Shown here: piece after piece, positions 35,839-45,100 of the stretch
How the letters are laid out: every line of letters starts with the position of its first letter
How positions within the stretch are numbered: the stretch's first letter is position 1
Assembly (NCBI RefSeq): GCF_002252705.1
Contig: NZ_NQLA01000007.1
Coordinates: 1 to 64,000, forward strand
From: Vulcanococcus limneticus LL
GTDB taxonomy: Bacteria; Cyanobacteriota; Cyanobacteriia; PCC-6307; Cyanobiaceae
Direction: 5' to 3'
DNA: 64,000 bases
Notes under the pieces: model-generated
Told to the model about the DNA's origin: nothing
What the model saw: only the letters and a program-made list of their open reading frames with translations
Database searches by the model: none
Translations under genes and position numbers: made by a program

Positions 35839-37110
35839 ATGGAAACGCAGCAGCTGCAGGCCCGGGTCCACGGGGCCGGCCCCACCGGCGCCCTGGCGGC
35901 CCTGGCCCTGGCCCAGGCCGGCTGGCGGGTGCAGCTGCTGGACCCGCTGGGTGCCGAGGCCCTGCGGCAGCGCAGCCGCGCCTACGCCCTCACCCACTCC
36001 AGTCGAGAGCTGCTGGAAGGGCTCGACCTCTGGCAGCCCCTGGCGGCCCATCTGGCCCCGTTCCGGCGGCTGGAACTCTGCGATCGAAGCCTGCACCGCC
36101 AGGTGAGCTTCAGTACGGCCGACCTCGGGGGGGCGGATCGGGGGGCTGCGGATCGAAGGGGTGCAGTTCGGGGAACAGAAGGGACCACCGCGGACGCTGC
36201 CGTGGGCTGGGTGCTGCAGCACGGTCCGCTGATGGCACTGCTGCTGGAGCGCCTCAAGGCTGATCCGGCCATCACCCTGCTGCTCGGGGAGCCCCCGACG
36301 CTGGCAGACCCGCGATCCCAACGGCCCGCGATCCAGCAACCAACGGAGCAGACGCCGACCAACCGGAGACCAGAGGATCAGAACCCGATTGATCTCGTGG
36401 TGGCGGCCGACGGCAGCGCCTCCCCCACCCGCCGCGCCGCCGGCCTGGGCTGGTGCTCGCGGCCCTACCGGCAGGGCTGCCTCACAGTTCAGGTGCGGCT
36501 GCGCGGCTCCGATCCCGACCAGGCCTGGGAGCTGTTCCGCCCCGAGGGGCCCTTTGCGGTGCTGCCCCTGGGCGGAGACGCCTGGCAGCTGGTGTGGAGC
36601 GCGCCGCTGCAGCGGCTGCGGCAGCTGGAGGCGCTCGACCCCGTGGCCTTCCTGGATCAGCTGGCGGGCGTGCTGCCCGAGCAGCTCCAGGCGGAGGCGC
36701 TGCTGGATCAGCCCCGGGCCTGGCCAGTGGCCCTGGAGCTGGCCTGGCCCCTGGCCAGCCGCCAACTGGTGCTGGTGGGGGAGGCAGCCCACCGCTGCCA
36801 TCCCGTGGGCGGCCAGGGCCTCAATCTCTGCTGGCGGGATGTGGCGCTGCTGCAGCGGCTGGCGGCCCGGGCCGCCACGGGCCGGCTGCGGACGGCGGCC
36901 CTGCCCCGGGCCTACGGCTGGGGCCGCGTGCCCGATCTGGCGGCGATCCTGCTGGCCACCGACGCCCTGGTGCGGCTGTTCTCCAACCGCAGCCCACTGC
37001 TGCTGCCGCTGCGGCGGCTGGCCCTGGCGGCCCTGGCCCGCTGGGCCTGGCTGCGGCGCCTCAGCCTGGCGGCGATGACCTACGGGCCTTGCCCGCAGCG
37101 GCGGAGCTGA
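35839..37110 (+). CDS. UbiH/COQ6-family FAD monooxygenase
   Basis: The product is 423 residues. It has an N-terminal dinucleotide fold with GAGPTGALAALALAQAGW, a central AADGSASPTRRAAGL (DG motif) and LVLVGEAAHRCHPVGGQGLN, the FAD-binding GD-type motif in the form typical of UbiH/UbiF enzymes. Cyanobacteria lack ubiquinone, so orthologues are assumed to hydroxylate a plastoquinone-related or other isoprenoid-quinone ring, but this is unproven. Residues about 95-190 include a low-complexity insertion of repeated Asp/Arg/Gly and Thr/Gln. It differs clearly from the drug-operon monooxygenase at 997-2271. Confidence 0.82.
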   Translation: METQQLQARVHGAGPTGALAALALAQAGWRVQLLDPLGAEALRQRSRAYALTHSSRELLEGLDLWQPLAAHLAPFRRLELCDRSLHRQVSFSTADLGGADRGAADRRGAVRGTEGTTADAAVGWVLQHGPLMALLLERLKADPAITLLLGEPPTLADPRSQRPAIQQPTEQTPTNRRPEDQNPIDLVVAADGSASPTRRAAGLGWCSRPYRQGCLTVQVRLRGSDPDQAWELFRPEGPFAVLPLGGDAWQLVWSAPLQRLRQLEALDPVAFLDQLAGVLPEQLQAEALLDQPRAWPVALELAWPLASRQLVLVGEAAHRCHPVGGQGLNLCWRDVALLQRLAARAATGRLRTAALPRAYGWGRVPDLAAILLATDALVRLFSNRSPLLLPLRRLALAALARWAWLRRLSLAAMTYGPCPQRRS

Positions 37111-37123
37111 GCAGCATGGCGCC

Positions 37124-37336
37124 ATGGTGATCGCCACTTCGCCGCAGCCGGGCCCGAGTCCGGCGCTCCTGCGCTACCTGCGCCAGGGCCTGGGGCTGAG
37201 CGAAAGCGCCCTGTCGCTCGGGCTCAAGCAGGCCCAGGTGGAGCAGGCGCCGCTGCCTGTGGTGCTCTGGCGCTTCGGGCTGATCAGCCTCGATCAGCTC
37301 GACCAGGTGCTGACCTGGCAGGACCGTCAGGAATAG
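37124..37336 (+). CDS. DUF2949-family small protein
   Basis: The product is 70 residues: a short Pro-rich start, then [20 protein letters not shown] and [18 protein letters not shown]. This is the pattern of DUF2949, a family of short cyanobacterial helical proteins of unknown function. It starts 13 bases after the monooxygenase stop, so the two are likely one transcript. Its 3' end overlaps the convergent apt gene by ten bases. Confidence 0.8.
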   Translation: MVIATSPQPGPSPALLRYLRQGLGLSESALSLGLKQAQVEQAPLPVVLWRFGLISLDQLDQVLTWQDRQE

Positions 37337-37854
37337 ATCAGCAGCGACTCGACCGGCACCGCGCCGGGCAGCTTCTGGCGGCCTGCCAGATCCGCCAGTT
37401 CCACCACGAAAGCGAAGCCGATCAACTCTCCGCCCACGCTGTTCACCAGCTCGGCGCAGGCGCCGGCGGTGCCGCCGGTGGCCAGCAGGTCGTCCACGAT
37501 CAGCACCCGCGGGCGACTCTCGAAGCCGTCGGGATGGATCTCCAGCCGGTCGGTGCCGTATTCGAGGGCGTAGTCGATGCCGTGCACCTGGCCGGGCAGC
37601 TTGCCTGGCTTGCGCACGGGCGTGAAGCCGATGCCGCGGTCGGTGGCCAGGGCGGTGCCCACGATGAACCCGCGCGACTCGATTCCCACAATGAGATCCG
37701 GCTGCAGCCGATCGCAGACATGGCCCAGCTGGCGCACCACCTCGCGCCAGCCGGCGGGATCGCGCATCAGCGGGGTGAGGTCGCGGAACAGGATGCCGGG
37801 CTTGGGGAAGTCGGGCACATCGCGCACCAGCTGGCGCAGATCAATCGAGGACAT
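37327..37854 (-). CDS. apt: Adenine phosphoribosyltransferase
   Basis: This 175-residue enzyme makes AMP from adenine and PRPP in purine salvage. It shows the start [31 protein letters not shown], the flexible-loop region RKPGKLPG, and the PRPP motif [17 protein letters not shown] with both acidic residues. Length and order are standard. The ATG at 37854 is about 120 bases from the divergent DUF3038 gene. Confidence 0.95.
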   Translation of the reverse strand: MSSIDLRQLVRDVPDFPKPGILFRDLTPLMRDPAGWREVVRQLGHVCDRLQPDLIVGIESRGFIVGTALATDRGIGFTPVRKPGKLPGQVHGIDYALEYGTDRLEIHPDGFESRPRVLIVDDLLATGGTAGACAELVNSVGGELIGFAFVVELADLAGRQKLPGAVPVESLLIYS

Positions 37855-37976
37855 GGGCAGACAGGCGCCGGGTGCTGGCGGGGATGGACGGGGTGGGCTG
37901 GGCTGATGAATGGTCTGGTCAGCAGAGCGACCCCTGCGGATGACGAATCGGCTCCACGACTGGCAGTATCGCAGCC

Positions 37977-38555
37977 ATGAGTGAAGCCCTTGCGCCTGCG
38001 GCGCCGCCGTCCCAGCAGGCCCACCCGAGCGGGGGGGAGCGCTCCAGTCCCCTCTCCCGGCGTGGCATCGAGCGCCTGGACCTCATGCTGCTCTGCGCCG
38101 AAGCCCTCGACTACAACGGTGGTGAGGCGATGGTGTGGATCAGCCAGAGCCTGGGCTTCACCGAGCTGTTCCCCAACCGGGTGGAGCTATGGAAGCGCCG
38201 CTGCCATAACCCCCTGCGCCGGGCCACCCGCCGCGGCCAGCTCCAGGAGGTGGAGACCGATGCCCTGATCCGCATCCTCAACGCCCTGGCCGAGCGGCTC
38301 TACCCGATGCTGCGCCAGCTCCTCTCCAGCGCCGAACCGCCGGAGCTCTCGGCCCAGCGCTGGCAGTTGTTCCGCCGCCGCCTGGACGATCTGGTGCAGG
38401 AGCGCTTCAACCTGCGACGCGGTGGTGTGCAGCGCCTGCTCGACGAGAAGGAGGGGCCGGAGCTATGCCGCCACCTGATCCAGGCCCTGGCCCTCAGCGC
38501 CGGCCCAGGGGGCTTTGATCGGCTCAAGGCGAGCCTGATGGACCCCGTGTCCTGA
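37977..38555 (+). CDS. DUF3038-family cyanobacterial protein
   Basis: This 192-residue, mostly helical soluble protein has recognisable stretches: [37 protein letters not shown] and the end of the domain around [18 protein letters not shown] assign it to DUF3038, which in cyanobacteria is regularly followed by a DUF4335 gene, as here. The function is unknown. The constant pairing suggests the two products act together. Confidence 0.75.
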   Translation: MSEALAPAAPPSQQAHPSGGERSSPLSRRGIERLDLMLLCAEALDYNGGEAMVWISQSLGFTELFPNRVELWKRRCHNPLRRATRRGQLQEVETDALIRILNALAERLYPMLRQLLSSAEPPELSAQRWQLFRRRLDDLVQERFNLRRGGVQRLLDEKEGPELCRHLIQALALSAGPGGFDRLKASLMDPVS

Positions 38556-38605
38556 GCCCTCGCCCCAGCAACACCGCAGCTCCCCATGACCACCGCCGCG
38601 CCCCG

Positions 38606-39214
38606 ATGAAGCTCAGCGCCCGCTACGAACAGACCAGCTGCCGGCTGGTCCTGGAGGGCTTCCCCGACCTCTCGGCCGGCCAAGGCGACCAGGCCCTCGG
38701 CATCCTCACGGGCTGGAGCCTGGCCCTGGCCGGCCGGCCGGAGCTGGAGGGCAGGCGCGAGCACCTGGTGGCCCTGCTGCAGGTGGTGCTGCCCTATGCC
38801 CGCCACCTGCTCAGCGGCGCACCCCGACCCTTCGGGACGGCCGAGACGCCCGTGGTGATTGCGCCCCAGGGCACGGGCCACGAGCTGCTCGTGCGCAGCA
38901 GCCTGCCCGACACCCCGCCCCTGAGCCTCCAGCTCGACGACGCCGAACTCGCTGACCTGGTGCGCTGCCTGGATCAGCTGCGGCTCGATGACCGCGTGCG
39001 GGTACCGCTGGAGCTGCCCACTCCCCAGCCGCTCAAGCGCTCCGAGCTGCGCCACCGCCAACCGCTGAGGCGGCGCCTGGCGGCACCGGCCACCGGCCTG
39101 GCGGCCCTCGCCCTGGGCTCCTTCCTGGCGCTGCTGCTGCCCACCCCGAAGCCCACCACGGCACCACCGGCGGCGACCCCCGCCACTCCGGCCCGCCCCG
39201 TCACTGCCGGTTGA
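38606..39214 (+). CDS. DUF4335-family protein with C-terminal membrane helix
   Basis: The product is 202 residues. It starts with MKLSARYEQTSCRLVLEGFPD, a beta-rich domain to about 130, a basic stretch RHRQPLRRRLA, then one helix ([17 protein letters not shown]) and a Pro/Thr/Ala-rich tail. The pattern fits DUF4335, partner of the DUF3038 gene 50 bases upstream. It probably faces the cytoplasm with its N-domain, anchored by one helix. The role is unknown. Confidence 0.72.
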   Translation: MKLSARYEQTSCRLVLEGFPDLSAGQGDQALGILTGWSLALAGRPELEGRREHLVALLQVVLPYARHLLSGAPRPFGTAETPVVIAPQGTGHELLVRSSLPDTPPLSLQLDDAELADLVRCLDQLRLDDRVRVPLELPTPQPLKRSELRHRQPLRRRLAAPATGLAALALGSFLALLLPTPKPTTAPPAATPATPARPVTAG

Positions 39215-39324
39215 CGCCGGGGTCTGGCCCAGCACACTGGAGATCAGTGCAAACCTCCACGCTGCCCCAAGCCCCGTTGCCGTCTGCCACCCTGCCGCAG
39301 TCCACCCTGCTTCCCCTGTCTTCG

Positions 39325-39570
39325 ATGTCGCTGAGCTGGTCCGAACTGCGCCGTCGCGTCACCCGCCTGGGGGCAGCGCTCGATGTGGTGGTGCGCAGCG
39401 ATCCGGAGGTCTGCGGCCTGAGCGGAGACGGCTTCCACCTCTCCATGCACCACGGCGGCCAGGGCGACTGCACCGTCGGCGCCCTCAGCCTGGTGGACTG
39501 CCCCAACGAGCTCGTGCTGATCGAGTTCGAGCGCTGGATGCGCGGCGCCGGCTACCAGCTGGACGCCTGA
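39325..39570 (+). CDS. Hypothetical protein, 81 aa
   Basis: The frame extends to 39211, but ATG 39325 (MSLSWSELRRRVTRLGAALD) gives a clean soluble protein, while the upstream part is Ser/Pro-rich and looks untranslated. It continues with strands VVVRSDPEVCGLSGDGFHLS and ELVLIEFERWMRGAGYQ. I do not recognise the family. It lies 19 bases ahead of a small membrane protein gene and is probably co-transcribed with it. Confidence 0.6.
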   Translation: MSLSWSELRRRVTRLGAALDVVVRSDPEVCGLSGDGFHLSMHHGGQGDCTVGALSLVDCPNELVLIEFERWMRGAGYQLDA

Positions 39571-39589
39571 GCTCCCCAAGGACACCCCC

Positions 39590-39988
39590 ATGAAACGCCC
39601 CCGTCGCCGCCTGCAGCTGGTGCGCCCGGGGCGGCCAGGCTCCAGCGAAGTGCGCCACGTGTTCCGCCGCAAGCGTCCGACCAGTCGGTGGCGGCAACTG
39701 CTCGATGGCGTGCTGCTGCTGGCGGGCGGCACGGGTCTGCTCGTGGGTCTGTGGCTGCTCACTGAGCGGTTCGACACCCTGCTGTTGGTGAGTCGGGCCA
39801 TCAGCGACCTGCTCAACGGCCTGGCGCGGCTGGGGGCGGGGCTGCTGCAGCTGCTGAGCGTGCTGCTGCTCGTGGGCCTGGCCCTGTTGGCGCTGGCGAT
39901 GCTGGTGGGCGGACTGGTGCGCCTGGTGCGGGCCGTGCTGGCGCCTGCCCCGCCGAAGCGCCGGGAGTCTGGGGGCCAGCGCAGCTGA
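39590..39988 (+). CDS. Small membrane protein, two helices, unknown family
   Basis: The product is 132 residues. It has a strongly basic start (MKRPRRRLQLVRPGRPGSSE), then helix LLDGVLLLAGGTGLLVGLWLL, an amphipathic linker, and a second long hydrophobic stretch, LLQLLSVLLLVGLALLALAM, ending in a Pro/Arg-rich tail. The positive N-terminus predicts a cytoplasmic start. There is no motif to suggest a function. Confidence 0.6.
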   Translation: MKRPRRRLQLVRPGRPGSSEVRHVFRRKRPTSRWRQLLDGVLLLAGGTGLLVGLWLLTERFDTLLLVSRAISDLLNGLARLGAGLLQLLSVLLLVGLALLALAMLVGGLVRLVRAVLAPAPPKRRESGGQRS

Positions 39989-40054
39989 CAGCCGCCTCGG
40001 CCCGGGCGATTGCGGGCCGATGGCGAGGCGAAGAACTCTCCCTAACATGCGGCC

Positions 40055-41017
40055 ATGGGCAAGAAGGGCAAGCTCAAAGGCAAGGCCTCGGCGACGCAGG
40101 CAGCGGCGGGCTTCAACGCCGACACGCTGCTGCCCCGCCACGGGCGCTTCAGTGATCGCTACTACCCCTCCTCCCAGCTCGATGATCTTCCCGGAGTGGC
40201 GTCACCAGAGCCCGCCGCGGAGCAGGCTTCGAGCAACGGCAAGCTCGATCGCAAATTCTACGAGAAGGAACTGAGCCGACTCCAGGAGGAGCTGGTGAAG
40301 ATGCAGTACTGGGTGAAGGCCTCGGGCTTCCGCCTGATCGTGCTGTTCGAGGGGCGGGATGCCGCCGGCAAGGGCGGCACGATCAAGCGGGTCACCGAGC
40401 CGCTCAACCCCCGCGGCTGCCGGGTGGTGGCCCTGGGAACGCCCTCCGACCAGGAGCGGACCCAGTGGTATTTCCAGCGCTACGTGGAGCACTTTCCCGC
40501 GGCCGGGGAGATCGTGATCTTCGATCGCAGCTGGTACAACCGCGCCGGTGTGGAGCGGGTGATGGGCTTCTGCACGCCGGCGCAGCTTCGGGAGTTCGAG
40601 CAGTCGTGTCCCGAGTTTGAACGGATGCTGGTGCGCTCGGGCATCGTGCTGCTGAAGTATTGGTTTTCGGTGAGTGATGAGGAGCAGGAAGCCCGCTTCC
40701 GCTCCCGCATCGACGACCCCACCCGCCGCTGGAAGCTCAGCCCGATGGATCTGGAATCCCGGGACCGCTGGGAGGACTTCTCCCGCGCCAAGGACGAGAT
40801 GTTCGCCCACACCAACATCCCCGAGGCCCCCTGGTTCACGGTGCAGGCGGACGACAAGCGGCGGGCGCGGCTCAACTGCATCCAGCACCTGCTCAGCAAG
40901 ATCCCCTACCAGGACATGACCCCCCCGGCGGTGAAGCTGCCGCCGCGCAAGGCGGCCAAGGGCTATGCCCGCCCGCCGATGAACGAGCAGTTCTTCGTGC
41001 CGAACCGCTACCCCTAG
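40055..41017 (+). CDS. ppk2: Polyphosphate kinase 2
   Basis: This 320-residue PPK2 enzyme transfers phosphate between polyphosphate and nucleoside di- or monophosphates. It has Walker A GRDAAGKGG at residues 100-108, the lid region PLNPRGCRVVALGTPSDQER, Walker B IVIFDRSWYNRAGVE, and KLSPMDLESRDRWEDFSRAK. A basic N-terminal extension of about 60 residues precedes the catalytic core. One-domain PPK2 enzymes of this type mostly regenerate GTP or ATP from polyphosphate. The exact substrate cannot be told from sequence. Its stop overlaps a small convergent gene. Confidence 0.92.
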   Translation: MGKKGKLKGKASATQAAAGFNADTLLPRHGRFSDRYYPSSQLDDLPGVASPEPAAEQASSNGKLDRKFYEKELSRLQEELVKMQYWVKASGFRLIVLFEGRDAAGKGGTIKRVTEPLNPRGCRVVALGTPSDQERTQWYFQRYVEHFPAAGEIVIFDRSWYNRAGVERVMGFCTPAQLREFEQSCPEFERMLVRSGIVLLKYWFSVSDEEQEARFRSRIDDPTRRWKLSPMDLESRDRWEDFSRAKDEMFAHTNIPEAPWFTVQADDKRRARLNCIQHLLSKIPYQDMTPPAVKLPPRKAAKGYARPPMNEQFFVPNRYP

Positions 41018-41127
41018 CGGTGCAGCTGCTGGAACCAGAACCCGGCAAGCTGCCAGGACGACCACAGGAAGATCCCCAGGAACAGCCAGTTCAGCCAGGC
41101 GGGGCGTTGGTCGTTGTCGAAGCGCAT
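41014..41127 (-). CDS. 37-residue single-helix membrane miniprotein
   Basis: ATG at 41127 (minus) opens 37 codons ending at 41014-41016, overlapping the ppk2 stop by four bases. The product starts MRFDNDQRPAWLNWLFLGIF, continues with the tryptophan-rich end of one hydrophobic helix (LWSSWQLAGFWFQ) and finishes QLHR. A charged start, one helix and a basic end are the pattern of small membrane proteins attached to larger complexes, such as photosynthetic ones. The gene sits 16 bases downstream of the next minus-strand gene, which makes it likely real. Its partner is unknown. Confidence 0.55.
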   Translation of the reverse strand: MRFDNDQRPAWLNWLFLGIFLWSSWQLAGFWFQQLHR

Positions 41128-41143
41128 GGGCGGTGGGCCGGCC

Positions 41144-41587
41144 TCAGGGGAGGGGGGCGGATTCGAGCTGCCAGCGAAGCACACGGCCATCACCGACGCC
41201 AGCGCGGGCCTGGGCGCCGGGCACGGTGATCAGCACGAGCCGCTGGGGGCCACGCCTGTAGTCGTAGCGGCAGAAGCCAGCTCCGGTGCCCGAGCAGGCC
41301 GCCAGGCTGGCCAGGGCATTGCCGGCCAACTCACGCTCAAAGGCACTGGGCGTCTGCTCGGGGCCCGGCCGCCAGCCCTGCTGGTGCAGGCGGACATCGG
41401 CGGCCAGAATCGGCTGCTGGGCCTGGAGTGGCAGCGGCAGGGGAGCGGACCGCTCGGCTGGGGCCTGGGCCAGCAGCGCGGCAGCCAGCACCAGGGCCAG
41501 GGCGCCCCCAGGCCGACCCCAGTGGCGCAGGGCCGCGATCGGATCAGGCGGCCACCACGGGCTGGCGCAGGGCCCGCCGCCGCTCAT
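41144..41587 (-). CDS. Putative exported protein, about 147 aa
   Basis: The likely start is the Met at 41587 (MSGGGPCASPWW). A hydrophobic export-like segment, GGALALVLAAALLAQAPAERS, lies near residues 28-48, with possible cleavage after AQA. The mature part has LPLQAQQPILAADVRLHQQG, then NALASLAACSGTGAGFCRYD with two cysteines that may form a disulfide, and RRGPQRLVLITVPGAQ. The family is unknown. Its start overlaps the end of the upstream gene by about 44 bases, which leaves the exact start in doubt. Confidence 0.5.
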   Translation of the reverse strand: MSGGGPCASPWWPPDPIAALRHWGRPGGALALVLAAALLAQAPAERSAPLPLPLQAQQPILAADVRLHQQGWRPGPEQTPSAFERELAGNALASLAACSGTGAGFCRYDYRRGPQRLVLITVPGAQARAGVGDGRVLRWQLESAPLP

Positions 41588-41738
41588 GCCGCGCTTCGAG
41601 CTGGTTGTAGACATCCACGAGCTGGGCACGAATGGCCTCCGTGTTCTCCAGCTTGGCAAGATTCAGTAGCGCGGACTCAATCTGGGCCTTGCTGTCAATC
41701 AGCAGGCGGCATTCGCTGGTCCCGGGTTCGTAGGCCAT
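41544..41738 (-). CDS. Small conserved-looking cyanobacterial protein, 64 aa
   Basis: The open frame reaches 41972, but Met 41738 (MAYEPGTSECRLLIDSKAQI) starts a plausible soluble helical protein with KLENTEAIRAQLVDVYNQLE and a basic end. The upstream extension is Pro/Gly-rich and contains no family pattern. No function can be assigned. Confidence 0.55.
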   Translation of the reverse strand: MAYEPGTSECRLLIDSKAQIESALLNLAKLENTEAIRAQLVDVYNQLEARHERRRALRQPVVAA

Positions 41739-42179
41739 GGCGCAGGTGGGTGTGGAATCCTTCGAAACCCATCGAATCCCGGCCAGCGCCGGGATGTGGT
41801 CGGGATTGCTGCCGTTTTGGACTTTGTTCAGCTGGGGCTCCGGCAGGCAGCGCGCCGGATCAGCCGGATCAGTAGAGAAGGGCAGGGTGACGAGTCCCGC
41901 CGGATGACGCCCGTGCTGGGGCGTAGGTCCATGCTCAGCCCAGCCGCCCCTCGCCGGCAACACCCCAACCATGACTGGAGAGCGCCGAAGTGTGAGCGGA
42001 TATGACCCCGGCCCTGAGTCGCGGCCCCGAGGACGAGGCCGATTGGCCCGGGCAGCTCCGGCCAGCCCCAGTGATTAGCCTGGATCCAGAAGCCTGCGGG
42101 GACGGCGGGGCGGCATGGGGGGCGAACCTGCTGAATGGAGGGCACAAGGTCGGCCAGCGGGTCTGGTGTGCTGTCAGCC
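41739..42179. other. Divergent intergenic region, nothing recognised
   Basis: These 440 bases between the small minus-strand gene and the diguanylate cyclase contain only shadow frames. A segment near 41795-41830 is somewhat AT-richer and may hold a promoter. I find no RNA gene, repeat or riboswitch. Confidence 0.4.
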
Positions 42180-45100
42180 ATGAGCCAGCGGCTGCGCCAG
42201 GAGCCGATGACGCTGCGCCTGCGGGCGGTGATGGACCAGCTCGAGCAGGCCCTGGTGTCGGTCGACGACGGCAGTGGCCGGGCAGAGGCCAACGCGGCGG
42301 CGGTGCGCCTGCTGGGCCTGGAGAGCGCTGAGCTGCCGGCCCAGGCCGTGCTGGCGGCCCTGGAGAATCTGGCCCGGCGCGCCATCAACCGTGACGCCAC
42401 GACCCCAGGCGCCGGCGAGGAGCCCCAGCTCTGGCGCTTCAGCGCCGCCCCCACCCATCTGCAGGTGCGCTGCACCCCCGTGCACCAGCCGGGTTTCAGC
42501 GGCCGGGTGTGGGTTCTCGACGACGTCTCCGTCCTCATGGCGAGGAACGAGTACCTGGAGGCCGCCAACGCCGCCGGCATCGTGGGCGTGTGGGACTGGG
42601 ACGTGCCGGCCAACGTGCTCAGCTGGGATCCGGTGATGTACCGGCTCTACGGCCGCGATCCGGGCGACTTCGGCGGCGCCTACCAGGCCTGGGCCGATGC
42701 GGTGCATCCGCAGGATCGGGCCTATGCGGAGGGAGAGATCCAGGCGGCCCTGCGCGGCGAGCGGCAGTACGCCCCACGCTTCCGGGTGATCTGGCCCGAC
42801 GGCTCCGTGCATCACCTGCAGGCCGTCTCCCACACCACCTACGACCGCGAGGGCAAACCCCTGCGCATGCTCGGCGTCAACTACGACCTGACCGAGCAGG
42901 TGCGCATCGCCGAGGAGCTGGCCGCTCAGAAGGCCCTGCTGGACACGGTGCTCGGCCACATCGACGCCCACGTATACATGAAGGACCGGCAGGGGCGGTA
43001 CGTCTACGTGAACCCTCCGGTGGTAGCCCAGTTCGGTCGGCCGATCGAGCAGATCCTGGGCCACACCGACCTGGAACTGCTGCCGCCCGACGAGGCCGAG
43101 ACCCTGACCGGCGGCGACGCCCAGGTGTTCGAGCAGGGGGGCACCCTGACCCTGGAGGAACACCTGCGCGCCCCGGACGGGCAGGTGCGCCTGTTCCACT
43201 CAGAAAAGCTGCTGCTGCAACGGCCGGGCCAGGACGACTGCCTGATCGGCTTCTCCAAGGACGTGACCGAGGCCCGGCGCCGTGAGGCGGAGCTGGAGCA
43301 GCTGCGCCACCGCACCGAGCGCCTGGCGCTGGACCTCACCGACCACATGCCGGCGGGCACCTACGTGCTGCGCTTTGAGGCCGATGGCACGCCGGTGTTC
43401 GACTTCGCCAGCCGGCGCCTGCTGGAGATGCTGGGTCTGGAGCTGGAGGCGCTGAAGGCCGACGGCAACCTGCCCTTCCAGCTACTGCAACCCGTCGATG
43501 CGCCGGAGATGTGGGCGCGCCTTTTGGAGTCCTACAGGCGGCGGCAGCCCTTCACCTGGGAGGGGCGGCTGGTGGTGGGGCACGGGCCGCTGTGGGTCTC
43601 GATCGAGGCCCTGCCCCGCAGCCGCCAGGACGGCTCGGTGGTGCTGGAGGGCGTGGTGCTCGACGTGACGCGCCGCAAACGGGCCGAGCGGGAGCTGGTG
43701 GAGGCCAATGCCCTGTTCCGCCAGTCGATGCAGAACGCGGCGGTGGGGCAGTGCCTCTGCCGGCCGGGCACGGGCGACCTGCTGGAGGTGAATCCCGCCC
43801 TGTGCAGCTTCTTCCGGCGTGACGCGGAGACCCTGCTCGCGTGCAGCTGGCAGGAGCTCACCCACCCGGACGACCTGGAGATCGATCGGGCCCTGGCACG
43901 GGAGCTTGAGCTGGGCCGGCTGGACACCTACCGGATCCGCAAGCGCTTCCTGCGCCCCGACGGCTCACTGCGCTGGGGTGATCTGTCGGTGTCGTGCATC
44001 CGCAACGCCGATGGCAGCGTGCGGGTGGTGCTGGCCCAGATCACCGACATCACGGAGCAGATCCGCACCCAGGAGCAGCTCAAGGAGGAACAGGAGCGAC
44101 TGCACACCACCATCGACTCCCTGATCGATCCCCACCTGCTGCTGGAGCCGGTGCGCGATGTGCTCGGGGTGATCGTGGACCTGCGCATCGCCGATGCCAA
44201 CCGGGCGGCCCTGGTGGAGATGGGCAGGACGCGCGAAAAGCTGCTGGGGCGCGCCCTGCTGTCGCTCCTGCCGGGCATCGCCAGCACCGGCCTGCTGGAT
44301 CTTGCACGGCAGGCGATCGAGGGCGGCCAGCCCATCAGCCTCGATGAATTCCACTACCCCGCCCACGAACTGGCGGGCGGCGATGTCTACCTGGACGTGC
44401 GCATGGTGCAGGTGGTCGGCAACCTCAGCTTCACCTGGCGGGATGTGAGCGAGCGGCGCCGGGCCGCCGAACAGCTGGCCCGCTCCGAGGAGGACTACCG
44501 CCTGCTGGCCCTCAACATGTTGGATGTGGTGATGCGGCTGGCCGAGGACGGCACCGTGCTCTGGGTCTCCCCCTCCCTCACGCCGATGCTGGGCTGGACG
44601 CCCGAGGAGTGGATCGGCCAGAACAGCACCCGCTTTCTGGTGGATGGCCCCGACTCCGAGATCTACCGGAACAACCTGCAGCGGCTGCAGCGCGGCGAGT
44701 CGGTGGTGGCCCGCGATCGGATGTATGCCAAGGGCGGCAGCATCCACTGGGTGGAGAGCCACCTCAGCAGCTACCGCCGCAGCGACGGCACGATCGATGG
44801 CCTGGTGGGCACCTTCCGGACCGTGGACCGAGAGGTGATCGCCGAGCAGCAGCTCCAGCAGGAGGCCAACTCCGACGTGCTTACCGGCCTGCTCAACCGG
44901 CGCCAGATGCTGGAGCGCCTCAGCCACTTCTGCGGCAGCCGTCGCCAGGGCGAAGGCCGCGCCGCCCTGCTGTTCTGCGACCTCGATCACTTCAAGGAGA
45001 TCAATGACCAGTACGGCCACCAGGCAGGCGATCAGGTGCTGCAGACGCAGGCCGAACGGCTGCGGCGCTGCATCCGCACCGATGACCTGGCGGCACGGAT

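Noticed and set aside
41739-41972. N-terminal extension of the 64-residue gene upstream of 41738
   Set aside because: The residues are Pro/Gly-rich without pattern, and an ATG at 41738 gives a tidy protein.
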